This document shows, one piece after another, positions 40,388 to 51,518 of a DNA stretch of 64,000 nt (the stretch's first letter is position 1; each line of letters opens with the position of its first letter). This DNA is from Liquidambar formosana. Lineage: Eukaryota; Streptophyta; Magnoliopsida; Saxifragales; Altingiaceae. The translations under genes and the position numbers were made by a program. The stretch is taken from positions 38,034,790-38,098,789 of the forward strand of contig CM077826.1 of assembly GCA_039720395.1 (NCBI GenBank), written 5' to 3'. The notes beneath the pieces were generated by a model, which had not been told where the DNA came from, searched no databases, and was given only the letters and a program-made list of their open reading frames with translations.

Positions 40388-42071
40388 ACCATAAATCCAT
40401 ATTAAAAAACAACCCTAGGAGGAAGAAGGGAAAGAATAAGGAAATAGAGCTAGGGCACTTTTATACCCTACTTACCTTTGTGTAGTTTACTCCAAGCAAT
40501 AGAAAATTTGAGCAATAGTAACCTTATTTGCAATAAGGCAATTATCACACCTCTTTGCACCCTTACACGTGCTCAAACCAATGCAATACTTATCATGATT
40601 ATTTTACATTCATAACATATATAACAATCATGAAAAGAAACGACTCAAAAACCCTAACCTAGCATCCTATATGAAACTTACCCAAAATAAAGATAATTGA
40701 AACCCTAAAATCACTACTATGCATTAAATCCTATAGAATAACTCTAAAGCATGCAAAACTTAACATGAATGACATTTAAATCACGTATATCAACTAACTA
40801 AAGCATTAATACATGATAAAAATCCTAACTTTAACATGCAATAGAACTATCCTACAAGAAATCCTAATTTCAATATTAAAAGAAAAAGAAATACCTTAGG
40901 TAAAGCCTTCTTTATTGCTTTGGAGACTCTCTCATTCTCTTGTAAACAGCTTGAAACAACTCTTTTCAAGCTTCTAGCAAGAACTCCATCTCTCTTTTAG
41001 AACTCTCTCTCTTATTCTCTCTTAGAACTTAGGTTTAATGTATAAAAGTCGCTCCCTAATGCTGAAATATAGTGGGGTATTTATAGGGTTTAGGTAGGAT
41101 AAATCAATGGCTAGGATTAAAACCCTAAACATTAATCCAAGGGTTGTTATAGACTCCCTTGGGGCTCAGGGAACTCAAAAGTTACCAAAAACTAAAAGGA
41201 AACTCGTCCAAAAGAGTCCAAATCCATCAAAATAAGTAAAAAGTCCCGCTTCAACAAAAATAGGAAAGGGGTCTCGGGTGACCCACTGGGGCTGGGGGGC
41301 TGGCCACCTAGGCCCAGGCGGCTAGCCGCCCAAGCCTAGGGGGTCACCCAAGCCCATCTTCAGTTTTTTTCCTTTTTTGGACTTCTTTCCTTCTAGGAGT
41401 GTTTTAGAAGTCAAATTAAGTCCGATTTTGATGAAATAAAAGCCAAAACGACCGTGCTTTGATGAGGAATACTTTTTTTTAACATTTTAGGTTAAAAACC
41501 ACTAATCATGGGTACATGTAGGTTTTACAAAGGCAGTTAACCGCTATGCACTACCTTTGCAAAGCATAGGTATGTACATAGGATTGAACCAAATGATTTC
41601 TAAACCAAAATTAAACATTCCAAAACACTTTTAGGGATGAAATAAAAACTAATTAAAGTTAATTTGAAAAGAATTAAAGAGATTTGATTGATAATTATGA
41701 GTCGAATTGAGCCAACCCGAAGTGGTTCTTTTAACCAACTTGAACCATTATAAGCCATTTTAACCCTAATCCATTAATACACCAAATTGAACCTATAAAT
41801 ACCTCATATGCATCAATATGAACTCCAATTGGCAATTTGGAGATCAGTTCAAGGTCAAATGAAAAGTTTGTGATTTAAAAGACGATTATACCCCCTCAAG
41901 TCACAAAAGTTCTTATTAACCCTCAAGTTCAACTCCAAATTGAACCAAAATTCATACTCATTATCCTTAGGACTCTAAAAACTTAATGCAAGTGACTTGA
42001 CTCAAAAACAAAACAAAAACCTACATGAAATGCTAAACCCTAATAAGGTGGTGCAAAAATGGGTTGTGACA
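40388..42071 (-). repeat. Old Tat-family LTR (A'), partial
   Basis: On the minus strand it starts TGTCACAACCC at 42071 and matches the solo LTR from its 5' end to about 2490, with much divergence. It is cut at 40387 by element B; the remaining part should lie left of the window. It includes a palindrome at 41273-41353 (CTCGGGTGACCCA against GGGTCACCCAAG) and a TATA site (minus strand CTATAAATA, about 41074-41082). Confidence 0.8.
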
Positions 42072-43060
42072 AGACCATCTTTTATTTAAGGCATAAATAA
42101 ATAAAAAGAAAAATGACTGACAGTGGTTACCATCAAATTCGTCTATGGTACGAAGTGTTACGTGGTGCTTTTTTAATGAGGTGACACAGAACAAAGACAC
42201 GGACGGGCCAGAAGATCCATGCTTAACCACAGTCATTAAATCAACTATTATAAGTTTATAACATTGATAAAAATTGAAACAAAAATGGCTTACCCTAAGT
42301 TACCTCCCTCTCACCTTATTGTGGCCTAGTAGTACTTCCCATGTGAGGGAGGTCCTAGGTACAAGTTTTATTTTTGGTATTTGTTGATGTAATGAATTTT
42401 TTTTTTTTTTCATAATATCCAAAAAGAAAAAAACTAAACCTTGAAATGGTGAAACCCACGATCTCATTGAGACCCAAACAAATCAGCAATCACCGACGAC
42501 AGCTACCAAGAACGTAGGAAGATAGGAACTCATACGGCCATACCCGACATCGATTGTCAACTCATCAGAGAGTGGAGACCATTGCCGATAAGATTTCTAC
42601 ACTTCTACTTCACTCTCTCTAGCTACCCTCTTTTTTTCTCTCTTCATTCTTCTCTCTCTCTTTTTTTTTTTTTTTTTTTGGGTTACTTTTCCTCCATAGT
42701 TTGTCAGAGAGACTCTGCCCCAAGCTCCTAACCCAATCGTCATCAATAACAAGCAGAGGTCCATTCATCACCGGAGAAAAACAACCCACTAGGCCAAGGT
42801 AATTTCAAATCCCAACTCCGCCCTAGTCGTTGATCTTCTTGCCGGCTACTAGTGCTTCATCCTTTGTTCTGCTTAAGTTGGTTCTGGTTGTGGTGGGGGT
42901 TCTCTCTTTTGGTTTTGTGCTTTGGTTTCTTTGGGTCTTTGTATCAAGTTTTGTACTTAGCCTGGATTGCTGCTTTTTAATCTATGATGTTCTGAATTCT
43001 CCCCCCCCCCCCCCCCCCCCGCCCCAAAAAAAAAAAACTGATAAGTGAAAACTTATGTCA
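42072..43060. other. Intergenic stretch with SINE-like piece and homopolymers
   Basis: No supported gene. A tRNA-promoter-like segment lies near 42300-42412: an A-box-like TGGCCTAGTAG (42322-42332), a B-box-like GGTACAAGTTT (42358-42368) and a T-run tail (42398-42411), as in plant SINEs; this is tentative. A T-run (42661-42679), a run of 20 C (43001-43020) and an A-run follow. The ORF at 42830 translates the C-run and is not a gene. Confidence 0.45.
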
Positions 43061-45123
43061 AATTACCAATAAACATTGATTAATTAATTTGTATCCAAAA
43101 ACTAAACATTGATTAATTAATAAAAATATGTCTCATACCAAAAACCACTTATATATTATTGATGAAAGTGAGCTTTCAATTCAGTGTTATAGACTCTTTG
43201 AGAGAGTATCTTGTACCCAAATAGACTACAAATCATCTTATATTCAAAGGGTTGTGTGAATTCTAACTCCGAATCACTTGAAGGGTATTTTGTGCAAGTG
43301 TTAGTGAAGAACACTTGTGACTTGTAAAGGTTTGATCTCCATGGGTAAGGAGATGGGAATAGTGGATTGTAAAATTCTCAAGCAGAATTTTTGTGGTGAG
43401 GACGTAGGTTGATAGGCCGAACTTCGTTAAATCATGGTTTGCGTACAATCTCTCTCTCTTAATTCTCTATATTGGATATTCTCTTAATTGGTGTGAAATT
43501 CCTCGATTTATAGGCAATAATTGTTTTTGAGATTGCATTGAAGTCCATAATTATCTTAAAACCCTATTCAATCCCCTCTAGGGTTATTCACTTGGGCCTA
43601 TGACATGATAAAAGAAAATTTTTGAACAAAAACATCTTTAATTTTTTTTTTTTTAGGATAGAATATTAACAATCAACCAAAATTGGCCTCCCACAAACTA
43701 AATTAGTGGCTTTGTCCATGGATATGTTTGTTTCTTAGTGTATTCGGGATTATCATCTGGACCTTTGCGTGCATAGTCATACTTCATAAAGGATACAAAA
43801 TCTAGTAGCCTAGGTTAACTGCAGGTCGCTTCTTCAATGTCCATAGGGGATACAAATTTGACTTCATATATGTTACCATGTTCCCTGATTTATGTTGATT
43901 GTTGGGTAGACATATCACCATACTCATCACCCTTTTATCTTTCCCCCTTTGTGTTTTATTTATTTATTTATTTTTATTTTTCAGCTATTTTTTGCCATGT
44001 GAAATCTCAACATTCAAGCTGAAAGCAGTGGAAAAGCCATACATCACTCTAATGGGGGCATTTTTTTTTTTTTGCTGATTGTTAGAATTTTATCTTAATT
44101 TTATAAATTAAATATATTATTAGTATTATTTTTGTCTAATAGGGTCTCCAAACCTTTAATTTGACTAATCTTTGGAGCATTAATAAGGCCACTGCCCACC
44201 CCATGTCAATTAATGCTCAAGATAAACCTAATTAGTGGTTGGCCTCAAAAAAGAATGAGAAGTTGAACCCAAGGACTTCATCTTGAGGCATAAGTTTCAA
44301 GAGTCACTAATCCACCTCTTGATATTAAAATAAATTAAATAAATTAGTTGACTACAAATTTATGATATTTTACAAAATTTAATTGACAATAATGTCAACA
44401 AATCAAGACCATTTGGATTGATGGTAACTTTAGAAACTTAAACATTCATTATTAATATTTCTATTAAGAAAATCAAGATATTTCCAATTTTTAGTGTATA
44501 TTCGGAAAAAAAGAAAGAAGAAAAAACTAGAAAAGTAGGGTGGGGGCACATGCCCCAAAGGCCCGCATCTGAATTTGCCATAGCTGAGAGTTGCAAGTTT
44601 TCAAAGAATATATTTACTAGTCATATGTGCTTTGAGCTCAAAACTTGATTTGATTGTGTCGAAGAAGTGATGAATATATTTTTCCTAATTATAAATGCAA
44701 ATTTGTGATTCTTTTTCGATGAATGGAAAGTCGCATAGGATGTTTGCAGTTGAATAGTGTGTTGAGGATTGAAGGCTAGGCCACCTTTGAAAATCCCAAG
44801 CTTCAAAATGTTTAGCCAAAAATCGAATTTTTAATCTGATTATTAATTGCAGTCTTTAAAAAAAAAACAAACAAACAAACAAACAGAAACAAAAACCATT
44901 TAGACATGTTACTCCAATTTTAATCATATCTGATAGTGTTACACCTCTAAATTATGCGTATATGAAAAAATTATGAAACAATAATATGGAGGGAATTTGA
45001 GGGTTCCAGGATTGGAGGCAAACCAAATGGCAATCAAATTACGAAAGCAGCCTTCAATATGTTTTTTGTTCGAGGTGTTTTGTGGGCTCGTAAGTCGTAA
45101 ACTCGTAACCTATATTTCCTTGA

Positions 45124-45126
<3 letters not shown>
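43061..45126. other. AT-rich intergenic stretch
   Basis: I see no supported gene. There are T-runs (43638-43653, 44060-44073), an AAAC microsatellite (44858-44886) and scattered short ORFs on both strands. Confidence 0.5.
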
Positions 45127-45182
<56 letters not shown>

Positions 45183-45195
45183 CTCTCTCTCTCTC
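45127..45195. repeat. CT microsatellite
   Basis: About 34 CT units with a single CG interruption near 45180. A short ORF of leucine/serine repeats reads through it and is rejected. Confidence 0.95.
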
Positions 45196-45288
45196 CAAGG
45201 AAAATGCTAGTCAATCTCATACCCAATAATCTCAAAATGGATCAGGTCTTACCAATATATACTATTTTCATTAATTATATATATCTAT

Positions 45289-47319
45289 TCTATACTACCT
45301 ATAAAAATATGAATGTGAGAAAAACTTTTAATTGACTAATATACCCTTATTTTAATTTTTAAATACACAACTACCCTTCTGCATATATTGGAAATACAGC
45401 AATATAAAACACATACCTTAATAAGAATTCTAAGGAAACTATACAATTACCCTTCTGCATATATATGAAATATAACAATATAAAACACATACCTTAATAA
45501 GAATTCTAAGAAAACTATAATTCGTATAATAATTAAATAAAACCAAACCCAGATAGGAATTCTAAAAAAACGGAAACTATAATTCGTATATAATAAATAA
45601 ACAGCTGGATTGTAAATTCCACTTTCTTCATCAAGAGTAACTTCAACCTTCTCTCCACCTTTTCCATTAACGGCGACTTCTCCCTTCTCTAGTAAGTTTT
45701 GCTATACAAATTATAATATATATATATGGTATTGTGCTGGAAATTTGTTGAGTTGGGTTTTGGTTTGAATGCTAATAATCACATTAGGTTGTATTTAATT
45801 TTGTTCCTCTGAAAAATTAATTTTATGCAATTATATTGCATTTAAATTCTATATATCTTTCCTAGAGTTTTTTTTATTCAAGTTTTTGGTTTTGTATTTT
45901 TTATTTTTGCTGTGAGTATTTTCACTTACTTTTGATTTGATTGATAGAGTTTCATAAGCAATTTGCTAAAATGCTTTTGTGTTTGAATGCTAAACCCTTT
46001 ATTTTATGTAGTAAATCATCTAATTATATTTTTTCTTTTGATGAAAAATTGCTCTTGAAAATATCCGATGGGAATTGAAAAGCTATTTTTATATACTTAT
46101 TCTCTTTCTAATTTTTTCTTGCTGATAAAAAATCCCTTGTAAGATGTATGTATTTTATTTTATTATTTTTTTTAAATGCTCAATCTCTATGTTGTCTTTC
46201 TGATTTTTTCTTGGAGATTAAAATTCCCTTCTCAAGACTACACTGTTTATGAGTGATTTAAGAGGTGAGTCGGAGAGCAAAGGCCTTAGGTTTCTAAATG
46301 TTCTTGATGAGGCATCTTGCCTTGTTTTTTGATTTGTAATTTTTACCATTTTTTGAATCCTAAGATTAGTTTTTGTGCTATGTTATCTTTGGTTATTTCA
46401 ATTAATGGGATGTTGACCTCCAATGATGCATTGTGGAATGTCTTGCTACAAAGTGGGGATCCATAGATTCTTCAGCCAAAGAAAAAAAAATACAAAGAAG
46501 TTGAAGAGAGGGAGTAGTAGAGTTTTATTTGGATGAAGTGGAATAATATCTCATAATAGTAATATGGTGTGAGGATTCTTATCTTTTTTAGTATATACTT
46601 ATTCTTTAAGTGATCCAAAATGTATTAGAATTTGTTAATGTGTAAGTCACTTTATATAAACTACTAATTCATTAATAAATTTAGTCTATTCTTTGCATAT
46701 AATTTTTACGATACAATAGATTTGCCATATGGTTAACAATTCAACCAAATTAAATTCTCTCTAGAGATTAAGTATATACTTTCTCCATTTATTTTGGTTC
46801 TAATTATTCTCTTTTTTACTTCTTCATTGATATGTTTCTTATTGTAGATGTGTAAAAAATTGGTGGACAATGAATAAGTTATTTGTCAAGATTCTTGATA
46901 ATTACGTGTCATTATGTATTAACATTTCTTTTTAAATCATTTGATGTACACGGACTAAAACCTTTTACAGAATAATAAATATTTTTTTAACATCTTAAAT
47001 CTTCACACTTAATATGGATTAAATGTTAAAGAACAAATGGCTGCATAACCTTCCTTAAGTAAATAAAATTTATATTTAATCAATATGGACAATACTAAAG
47101 AGATAATTACTACTAGATGAGGGGTTATACTACATGAAAAGGGTCAATCCCTATTCAAACTAAAAAGATCTTGGGAAGCACCGATCTTTTATATGTTTAT
47201 TTAACAAAAAATCATTTGAATCATTTTAAATAATTGATGATCTTGAAATAATTGATGATCTTTAAATCATTTTATTGTTGACAAAAAATCCACGTGCAAT
47301 GCACGTGTGCAATAACTAG
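45289..47319 (+). mobile_element. Non-autonomous Helitron
   Basis: The 3' end has the diagnostic layout: a hairpin CACGTGC-AAT-GCACGTG (47291-47307), a short spacer, then CTAG (47316-47319) followed by T. The 5' end TCTATACTACC (45289) fits plant Helitron starts, and is followed by the usual AT-rich text. The base before it is T, not the expected A, so the 5' boundary is less sure. Inside, a 77-bp direct repeat (45370-45446 and 45447-45515, CTACCCTTCTGCATATAT) is visible. No RepHel protein is present. Confidence 0.65.
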
Positions 47320-47350
<31 letters not shown>

Positions 47351-48069
47351 TGATTTTCTTATATCAATACCATATATTGGAGATTATATCTATACATGTT
47401 TGGGTTGTATAAGAGACACACAATGAAATTGATCAAATTAGTTGAAGCAATTTTTTTTATTTTTTATTTTTTATTTTTTATTTTGGCTAGGAAAATAGTT
47501 GAAAGTTAGTGGACATGCATAAATGTAGAGCTATATATTGAACCAATAAAAAAAAAATGAAAAAAATGAGCTATATGGATGAAGAACTTTGATGGTGCAT
47601 GGATCCACGTGTGGTCCCTTGCAAGTTGCAATGAGTGTGGCAGGTGATGTAAAAAAATATTTCAAAACATGTGGATGGAGTGCTTAAACCCCATTAACTC
47701 GGATAATGCCATGAACTGAAACTGACCACTCATTTAATGGTTTTGGGGCATGCAAGCTTGAGGAGGAGAGGGAGCTGCGGCTGCCTCTTCAAAAATAATA
47801 ATTATAATAATACTAATAATAATAGTAATTATAAATTAAAAAAATGGAGGGGCGGGACGTAATGATAAAATAGATGAGCTAGGCAGCCAGCCAACGTGCA
47901 TCCAAACCATGGGCGAAAGGTGTTGAGTATGTGAAAGAGACAAAAAGAAGTTTTACGTTTACCACTAATCTAGTTGGGAGTTCCAACTAGCAGTTCACTG
48001 ATAGAGGACTACGTTATTATCACCACATAAAATTCTTTAAATTCTCACTTAATTTACACATGCATTTTA
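47320..48069. other. Intergenic stretch with simple repeats
   Basis: Starts with TA/TG dinucleotides (47321-47350), then ATTTTTT repeats (47450-47484). No gene seen. Confidence 0.5.
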
Positions 48070-48289
48070 GGCTCCATTTGGTTTGTGAATTTTATCAAGG
48101 AAAAAAAAATAAAATATAAGAAATTCTACCTTTCTTTATTTTGTTGCAATGGAAAATTGAAAGAAAAATAATAATTAGAATAATTTTGGCTTGATATAAT
48201 TTTATCTTTTCTTTTCATTTTCTTTCCTCCTCCTTTTTTTTTCCTTTCCTTTTTTTTTCCTTGATAGAATCCATGAACCAAATAGAGGG
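48070..48289. mobile_element. Tourist-like MITE 1
   Basis: A 220-bp unit flanked by TTA (48067-48069 and 48290-48292). The ends GGCTCCATTTGGTTTG and its imperfect inverse CCAAATAGAGGG continue into a TATCAAGGAAAAAAA inverted repeat, together about 35 bp. TTA duplication suggests PIF/Harbinger origin. The minus ORF at 48126 lies inside and is not a gene. Confidence 0.55.
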
Positions 48290-48528
48290 TTAAGGTTTTA
48301 GGAAAATATAAAAAGTTTTTATGAAAATTAGTAGCATAGTTCACTAAAAAAACATCATTTCTAATAACTTTATAAATGAAAGTTTTTCCAAAATTTGTCT
48401 TTTATGGCTATTTTTTATGGAATATTTTGTAAAAATTAAAAATATAAAATATATTAATCAAGGGGTCCAGCCGTAACCAATCTCCACCACAAAATAACGA
48501 GGGAAGATACCAACCACATCTTCTAGCT

Positions 48529-48565
<37 letters not shown>

Positions 48566-49083
48566 GAGAGCATTGAACGTACTTTAATTTCGTTATTATT
48601 TTATAACTATGGCGGTTCTATAATATTTCATGTACGTCGCTGTTCACCATATTCTCATCATCTATGGAAGAAGACTTGGTATATTTATGGTACAAGCTAG
48701 TCAATTTTAATTAATTAGTGCCTTAATATATTACATTATATATATATATATATATGGATGAATGATGCATCATTTGCACTTCATAGTTAGTTAGGTGACC
48801 TGACTAAATCTCCACTTCGGAACAGTGAAAGCCCCATGTGACATACGGCATTGGATCACTAAAGCGATATAAGGTTCAATAGAATAATTATCCTAAAATC
48901 CTTTTTAAATACTCCGTAACACTTTTTGATATAAATGGCTAATTAATGGTTACCCTTTGTCATTTCGGTGAATTTGTTTGATCTTTAAGAACAAGCTAAG
49001 TCAAGAGATAAAACAAAAAAATTTAATATATTATCACTGCAAGTGTTCTCATGTTAATCTATATAATAAACCAGATGCATCCA

Positions 49084-49120
<37 letters not shown>

Positions 49121-49322
49121 CATATATATCAGTTGTTTTAGGTCGTACTCATAGGTCACATGATAGCAAACCTTCAACTTAATTACAAGGGTAATTAAAT
49201 TTTTTATGTTGACTTTATGCTTATTTTTTTTATTCAATTACCGGCCATTAATCAATAGCTAATTGGCTGATTAAGATTAGTACGTACAGTCAGCCTCCAT
49301 TAGCAGAAAAATATGTATGTAA
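48290..49322. other. AT-rich upstream region of the LOR-like gene
   Basis: It holds TA repeats (48532-48561, 48738-48755) and a GT then TA microsatellite (49084-49120). No gene seen. Confidence 0.5.
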
Positions 49323-49332
49323 TATATATAAT
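49323..49332 (+). promoter_or_regulatory. Candidate TATA box of the LOR-like gene
   Basis: TATATATAAT lies about 95 bp before the ATG at 49422, which would place transcription start near 49360. Confidence 0.4.
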
Positions 49333-49421
49333 ACAATACATCTTCCGATGACCTCAGCTTTTGAACCACTTAAAAGCTCTTGAGCTGTTGATTAATAATG
49401 TACAGATCCAACTTTGTTTAG

Positions 49422-50202
49422 ATGGGAAAGGTTCATCCCCAAGCTCCACTTTCTTCTGCTTCCTGCTACTTAACTTCCAAACAAGAGGTTTTTACTATAT
49501 GGATGAAGTCACTTGTACTAAGCGGCAAAGGCTGCACTGTATTTGATTCGAATGGCCAAATTGTGTATCGTGTCGATAACTACAACTGCAAATGTAGTAA
49601 TGAAGTTTATCTCATGGATTTCACAGGCAAAGTTCTATTCACCATTCTTAGAAAGGTAAGAGTTTGAAGTTATGACAGAATCATTAATTTGCAAATTTTT
49701 TAGAGTCAAATTTTATTTTAACATTTTGAGCTTTTGTGTACGTAGAAATTTAAATTGTTTAGGTGTTGGGAGGGATACAGATCCACAGGTACAGAGATTA
49801 ACAAGGGGAAGCCTGGTTTCCAACTTAAGAAATCCTTCAGTATTCCAAGACGGAACTCACTTTGTGAGGTTATTGTGGGCTCAAATAACACTCAACCACA
49901 ACATTATAAGATTGAAAGCTGGACTAGCAATTCTGATTCAGCATGCAGGATAGTTGACCAGTTAGGGGGGCTCATTGCAGAGGTAAAATTGGCTTAGGAA
50001 TTCTACTTCTCTCTCTTTTTGCCTCTTTTCTTTAATGTTATTGCTAACTCCATGTTTTTTTTATTAGGTAAAGAGAAAACGATCAACAGATGGAATTGTT
50101 TTAGGAAACGATGTTTTGACAATGGTAGTGGAGCCCTATATTGATCACTCTCTCATCATGGGGCTTGTCGTAGCGCACAGTCTCATCAACTGTAAACTGT
50201 GA
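49422..50202 (+). CDS. LURP-one-related (LOR) family protein, three exons
   Basis: Exons: 49422-49655, 49746-49982 and 50068-50202, joined at phase-0 sites (AAAG/GTAAGA, TACGTAG/AAA, GAG/GTAAAA, TATTAG/GTA). The predicted protein has 201 residues, the normal size for the family. Exon 1 carries the signature FTIWMKSLVLSGKGCTVFDS then GQIVYRVDNY and EVYLMDFTGKVLFTI. Exon 2 begins with the basic KFKLFRCWEGYR segment and ends RIVDQLGGLIAE. Exon 3 is VKRKRSTDGIVLGNDVLTM, then VVEPYIDHSLIMGLV. LOR proteins have a Tubby-like beta-barrel fold; one Arabidopsis member, LURP1, is needed for defence against an oomycete, but most members have no known role. No break is visible, so this is probably functional. 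An ATG at 49422 is chosen because it begins the family-like N-terminus; the other frame at 49361 is a shadow. Confidence 0.9.
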
Positions 50203-50312
50203 AACTGTGAAGTTGAATACAATAGAACTTTCTTCTTGTAATAACAATCAAGAGAAAAGCGAAGAAAAAAAAAATGGAGAAAGAAAACACCTTGCTGTCA
50301 AGGAGGATTTTA

Positions 50313-50546
50313 GGCCATGTTTGTTTGGTTGGAATGAAATGGGTGGGAATGGAATCCGATTCCATGTTCAAAATAGTTTAGAATGGAATGAGATTGAAAT
50401 AAATATTGCGGAATGGATATCATTATAATTAATTACTATTGTTTGATTCCATTCTCATTTAATTATCTCATTCAAACACGTTGTTTGGAATGGATTGAAA
50501 CGTGATTCCATTCCATATATTCCATTCCAACCAAACAAACATGGAA
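50313..50546. mobile_element. Tourist-like MITE 2, just after the LOR-like gene
   Basis: A 234-bp unit flanked by TTA (50310-50312 and 50547-50549). Its inverted ends CCATGTTTGTTTGGTTGG and CCAACCAAACAAACATGG are perfect for at least 20 bp, and the interior is also largely self-complementary (GGAATGGAATC, GATTCCATTCC). It starts 110 bp past the stop codon and may lie in the 3' UTR. Confidence 0.75.
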
Positions 50547-50796
50547 TTAGATCAAACATTTGAAGTGGGTTTCCATTTAATCTACATGTCATGTACTGGT
50601 TTTAGAACTTCAAAGTTAATTCAGTGTTGTTAGAGCAGAAATCTTTAAGCCTGAATGTAATTATGTGCCTTGCTTCCCCATTTGGCTGGCCCAACCTGGT
50701 GTGGACTGATGTCCTGGCGCGCAAGCTGTTGCAATTTGATTGTCCTACATGAGAATGCTTTATGATCACTAAATATGCTGTGGTGGAAGGCACATC

Positions 50797-50953
50797 ATGC
50801 ATCTTCAGCCGCTTCTCATGGACTGCCTGAGTTGGATGGGTGAATTTCAAAGCCTACACCCCCAGTTCTGTTATCAAAAGGAAAATTTTTTGGCTGACGT
50901 TTTGGCCAAGATTGCAGCGGATATTTGCTCTTCTCATGTTTATTTTGAGCCAC
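50797..50953 (+). pseudogene. Fragment of a non-LTR retroelement RNase H-like domain
   Basis: The frame reads DCLSWMGEFQSLHP then CYQKENFLADVLAKIAADIC and HVYFEPP, resembling the C-terminus of the RNase H-like (RVT_3) domain of plant LINE-derived proteins, where an ..E-x-N-x-x-A-D-x-L-A-K.. motif is typical. It is cut at 50954 by a CACTA end. No other part of a LINE is recognisable in 50550-50796. Confidence 0.45.
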
Positions 50954-51250
50954 CACTACAAAAAAACTTAGGCTTTGCTGGCTGTTTAAACAGCCAGCAA
51001 AAGCTTGAAATCTGGCCGCTAAATGTTTTGCCAACAGTTACACTATCAGCCATCCAATCCCCAGTCGGCAAAGCCTTTCATGGCTGGTACAACTATGGCC
51101 GGAAATGGTGGCTATTATTGGCAATATGAACAGCTGGCACTGAATCATTCCAACAGCCGGCAAAGCCCAACAACTAGCCAGCATCAACAATTAGAGAACT
51201 TCTCATTTGCCAGTTTGGTTTCACGTTTGGTCTTAAACTACTTTTATTGG
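50954..51250 (+). mobile_element. One end of a CACTA-type DNA transposon
   Basis: CACTACAAAAAAACTTAGGC is a typical plant CACTA terminus. It is followed by subterminal repeats: a perfect 28-bp palindrome at 50974-51001 (half-site TTTGCTGGCTGTTT) and several CGGCAAAGCC, GCCAGCA or GGCCG words to about 51190. No matching inverted end (TTTTGTAGTG) is visible up to 64000, so the element is truncated or ends beyond recognition. The right limit is approximate. Confidence 0.6.
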
Positions 51251-51363
51251 GCAGCCCATGGTATTCACAAAAGCTCTAGCCCAATTCATTTAACCTGACC
51301 CAAACACACAAATGAGCTCTCAACACAATCCAAACACACCATGCTATTGCTGTGTAAAAAAAA

Positions 51364-51518
51364 ACCCATTCATCCTCTATTATTCCAAGCATCCAAAAAA
51401 CCATTCATCCTTTATTATTCCAAGCATCCAAAAATTATCAGTAATATAAAAGCTGAAATTACATTAAGAAAAAAAAAAAAAACCATTCATCCTTTATTAT
51501 TCCAAGCATCCAAAAAAA
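51364..51518 (+). repeat. Three copies of a 34-bp repeat
   Basis: The unit CCATTCATCCTYTATTATTC plus CAAGCATCCAAAAA appears near 51365, 51400 and 51482, the last two separated by about 48 bp of other sequence and an A-run. Confidence 0.75.

Noticed and set aside
42830..43048. Hydrophobic 72-residue ORF ending in proline/lysine run
   Set aside because: It reads through a 20-C homopolymer and an A-run and has no downstream partner.
45044..45335. 112-residue ORF with leucine/serine repeat
   Set aside because: Translation of the CT microsatellite.
49672..49997. ORFs of 93 and 80 residues inside the LOR-like gene
   Set aside because: The first is a shadow frame; the second is exon 2 read into the following intron.
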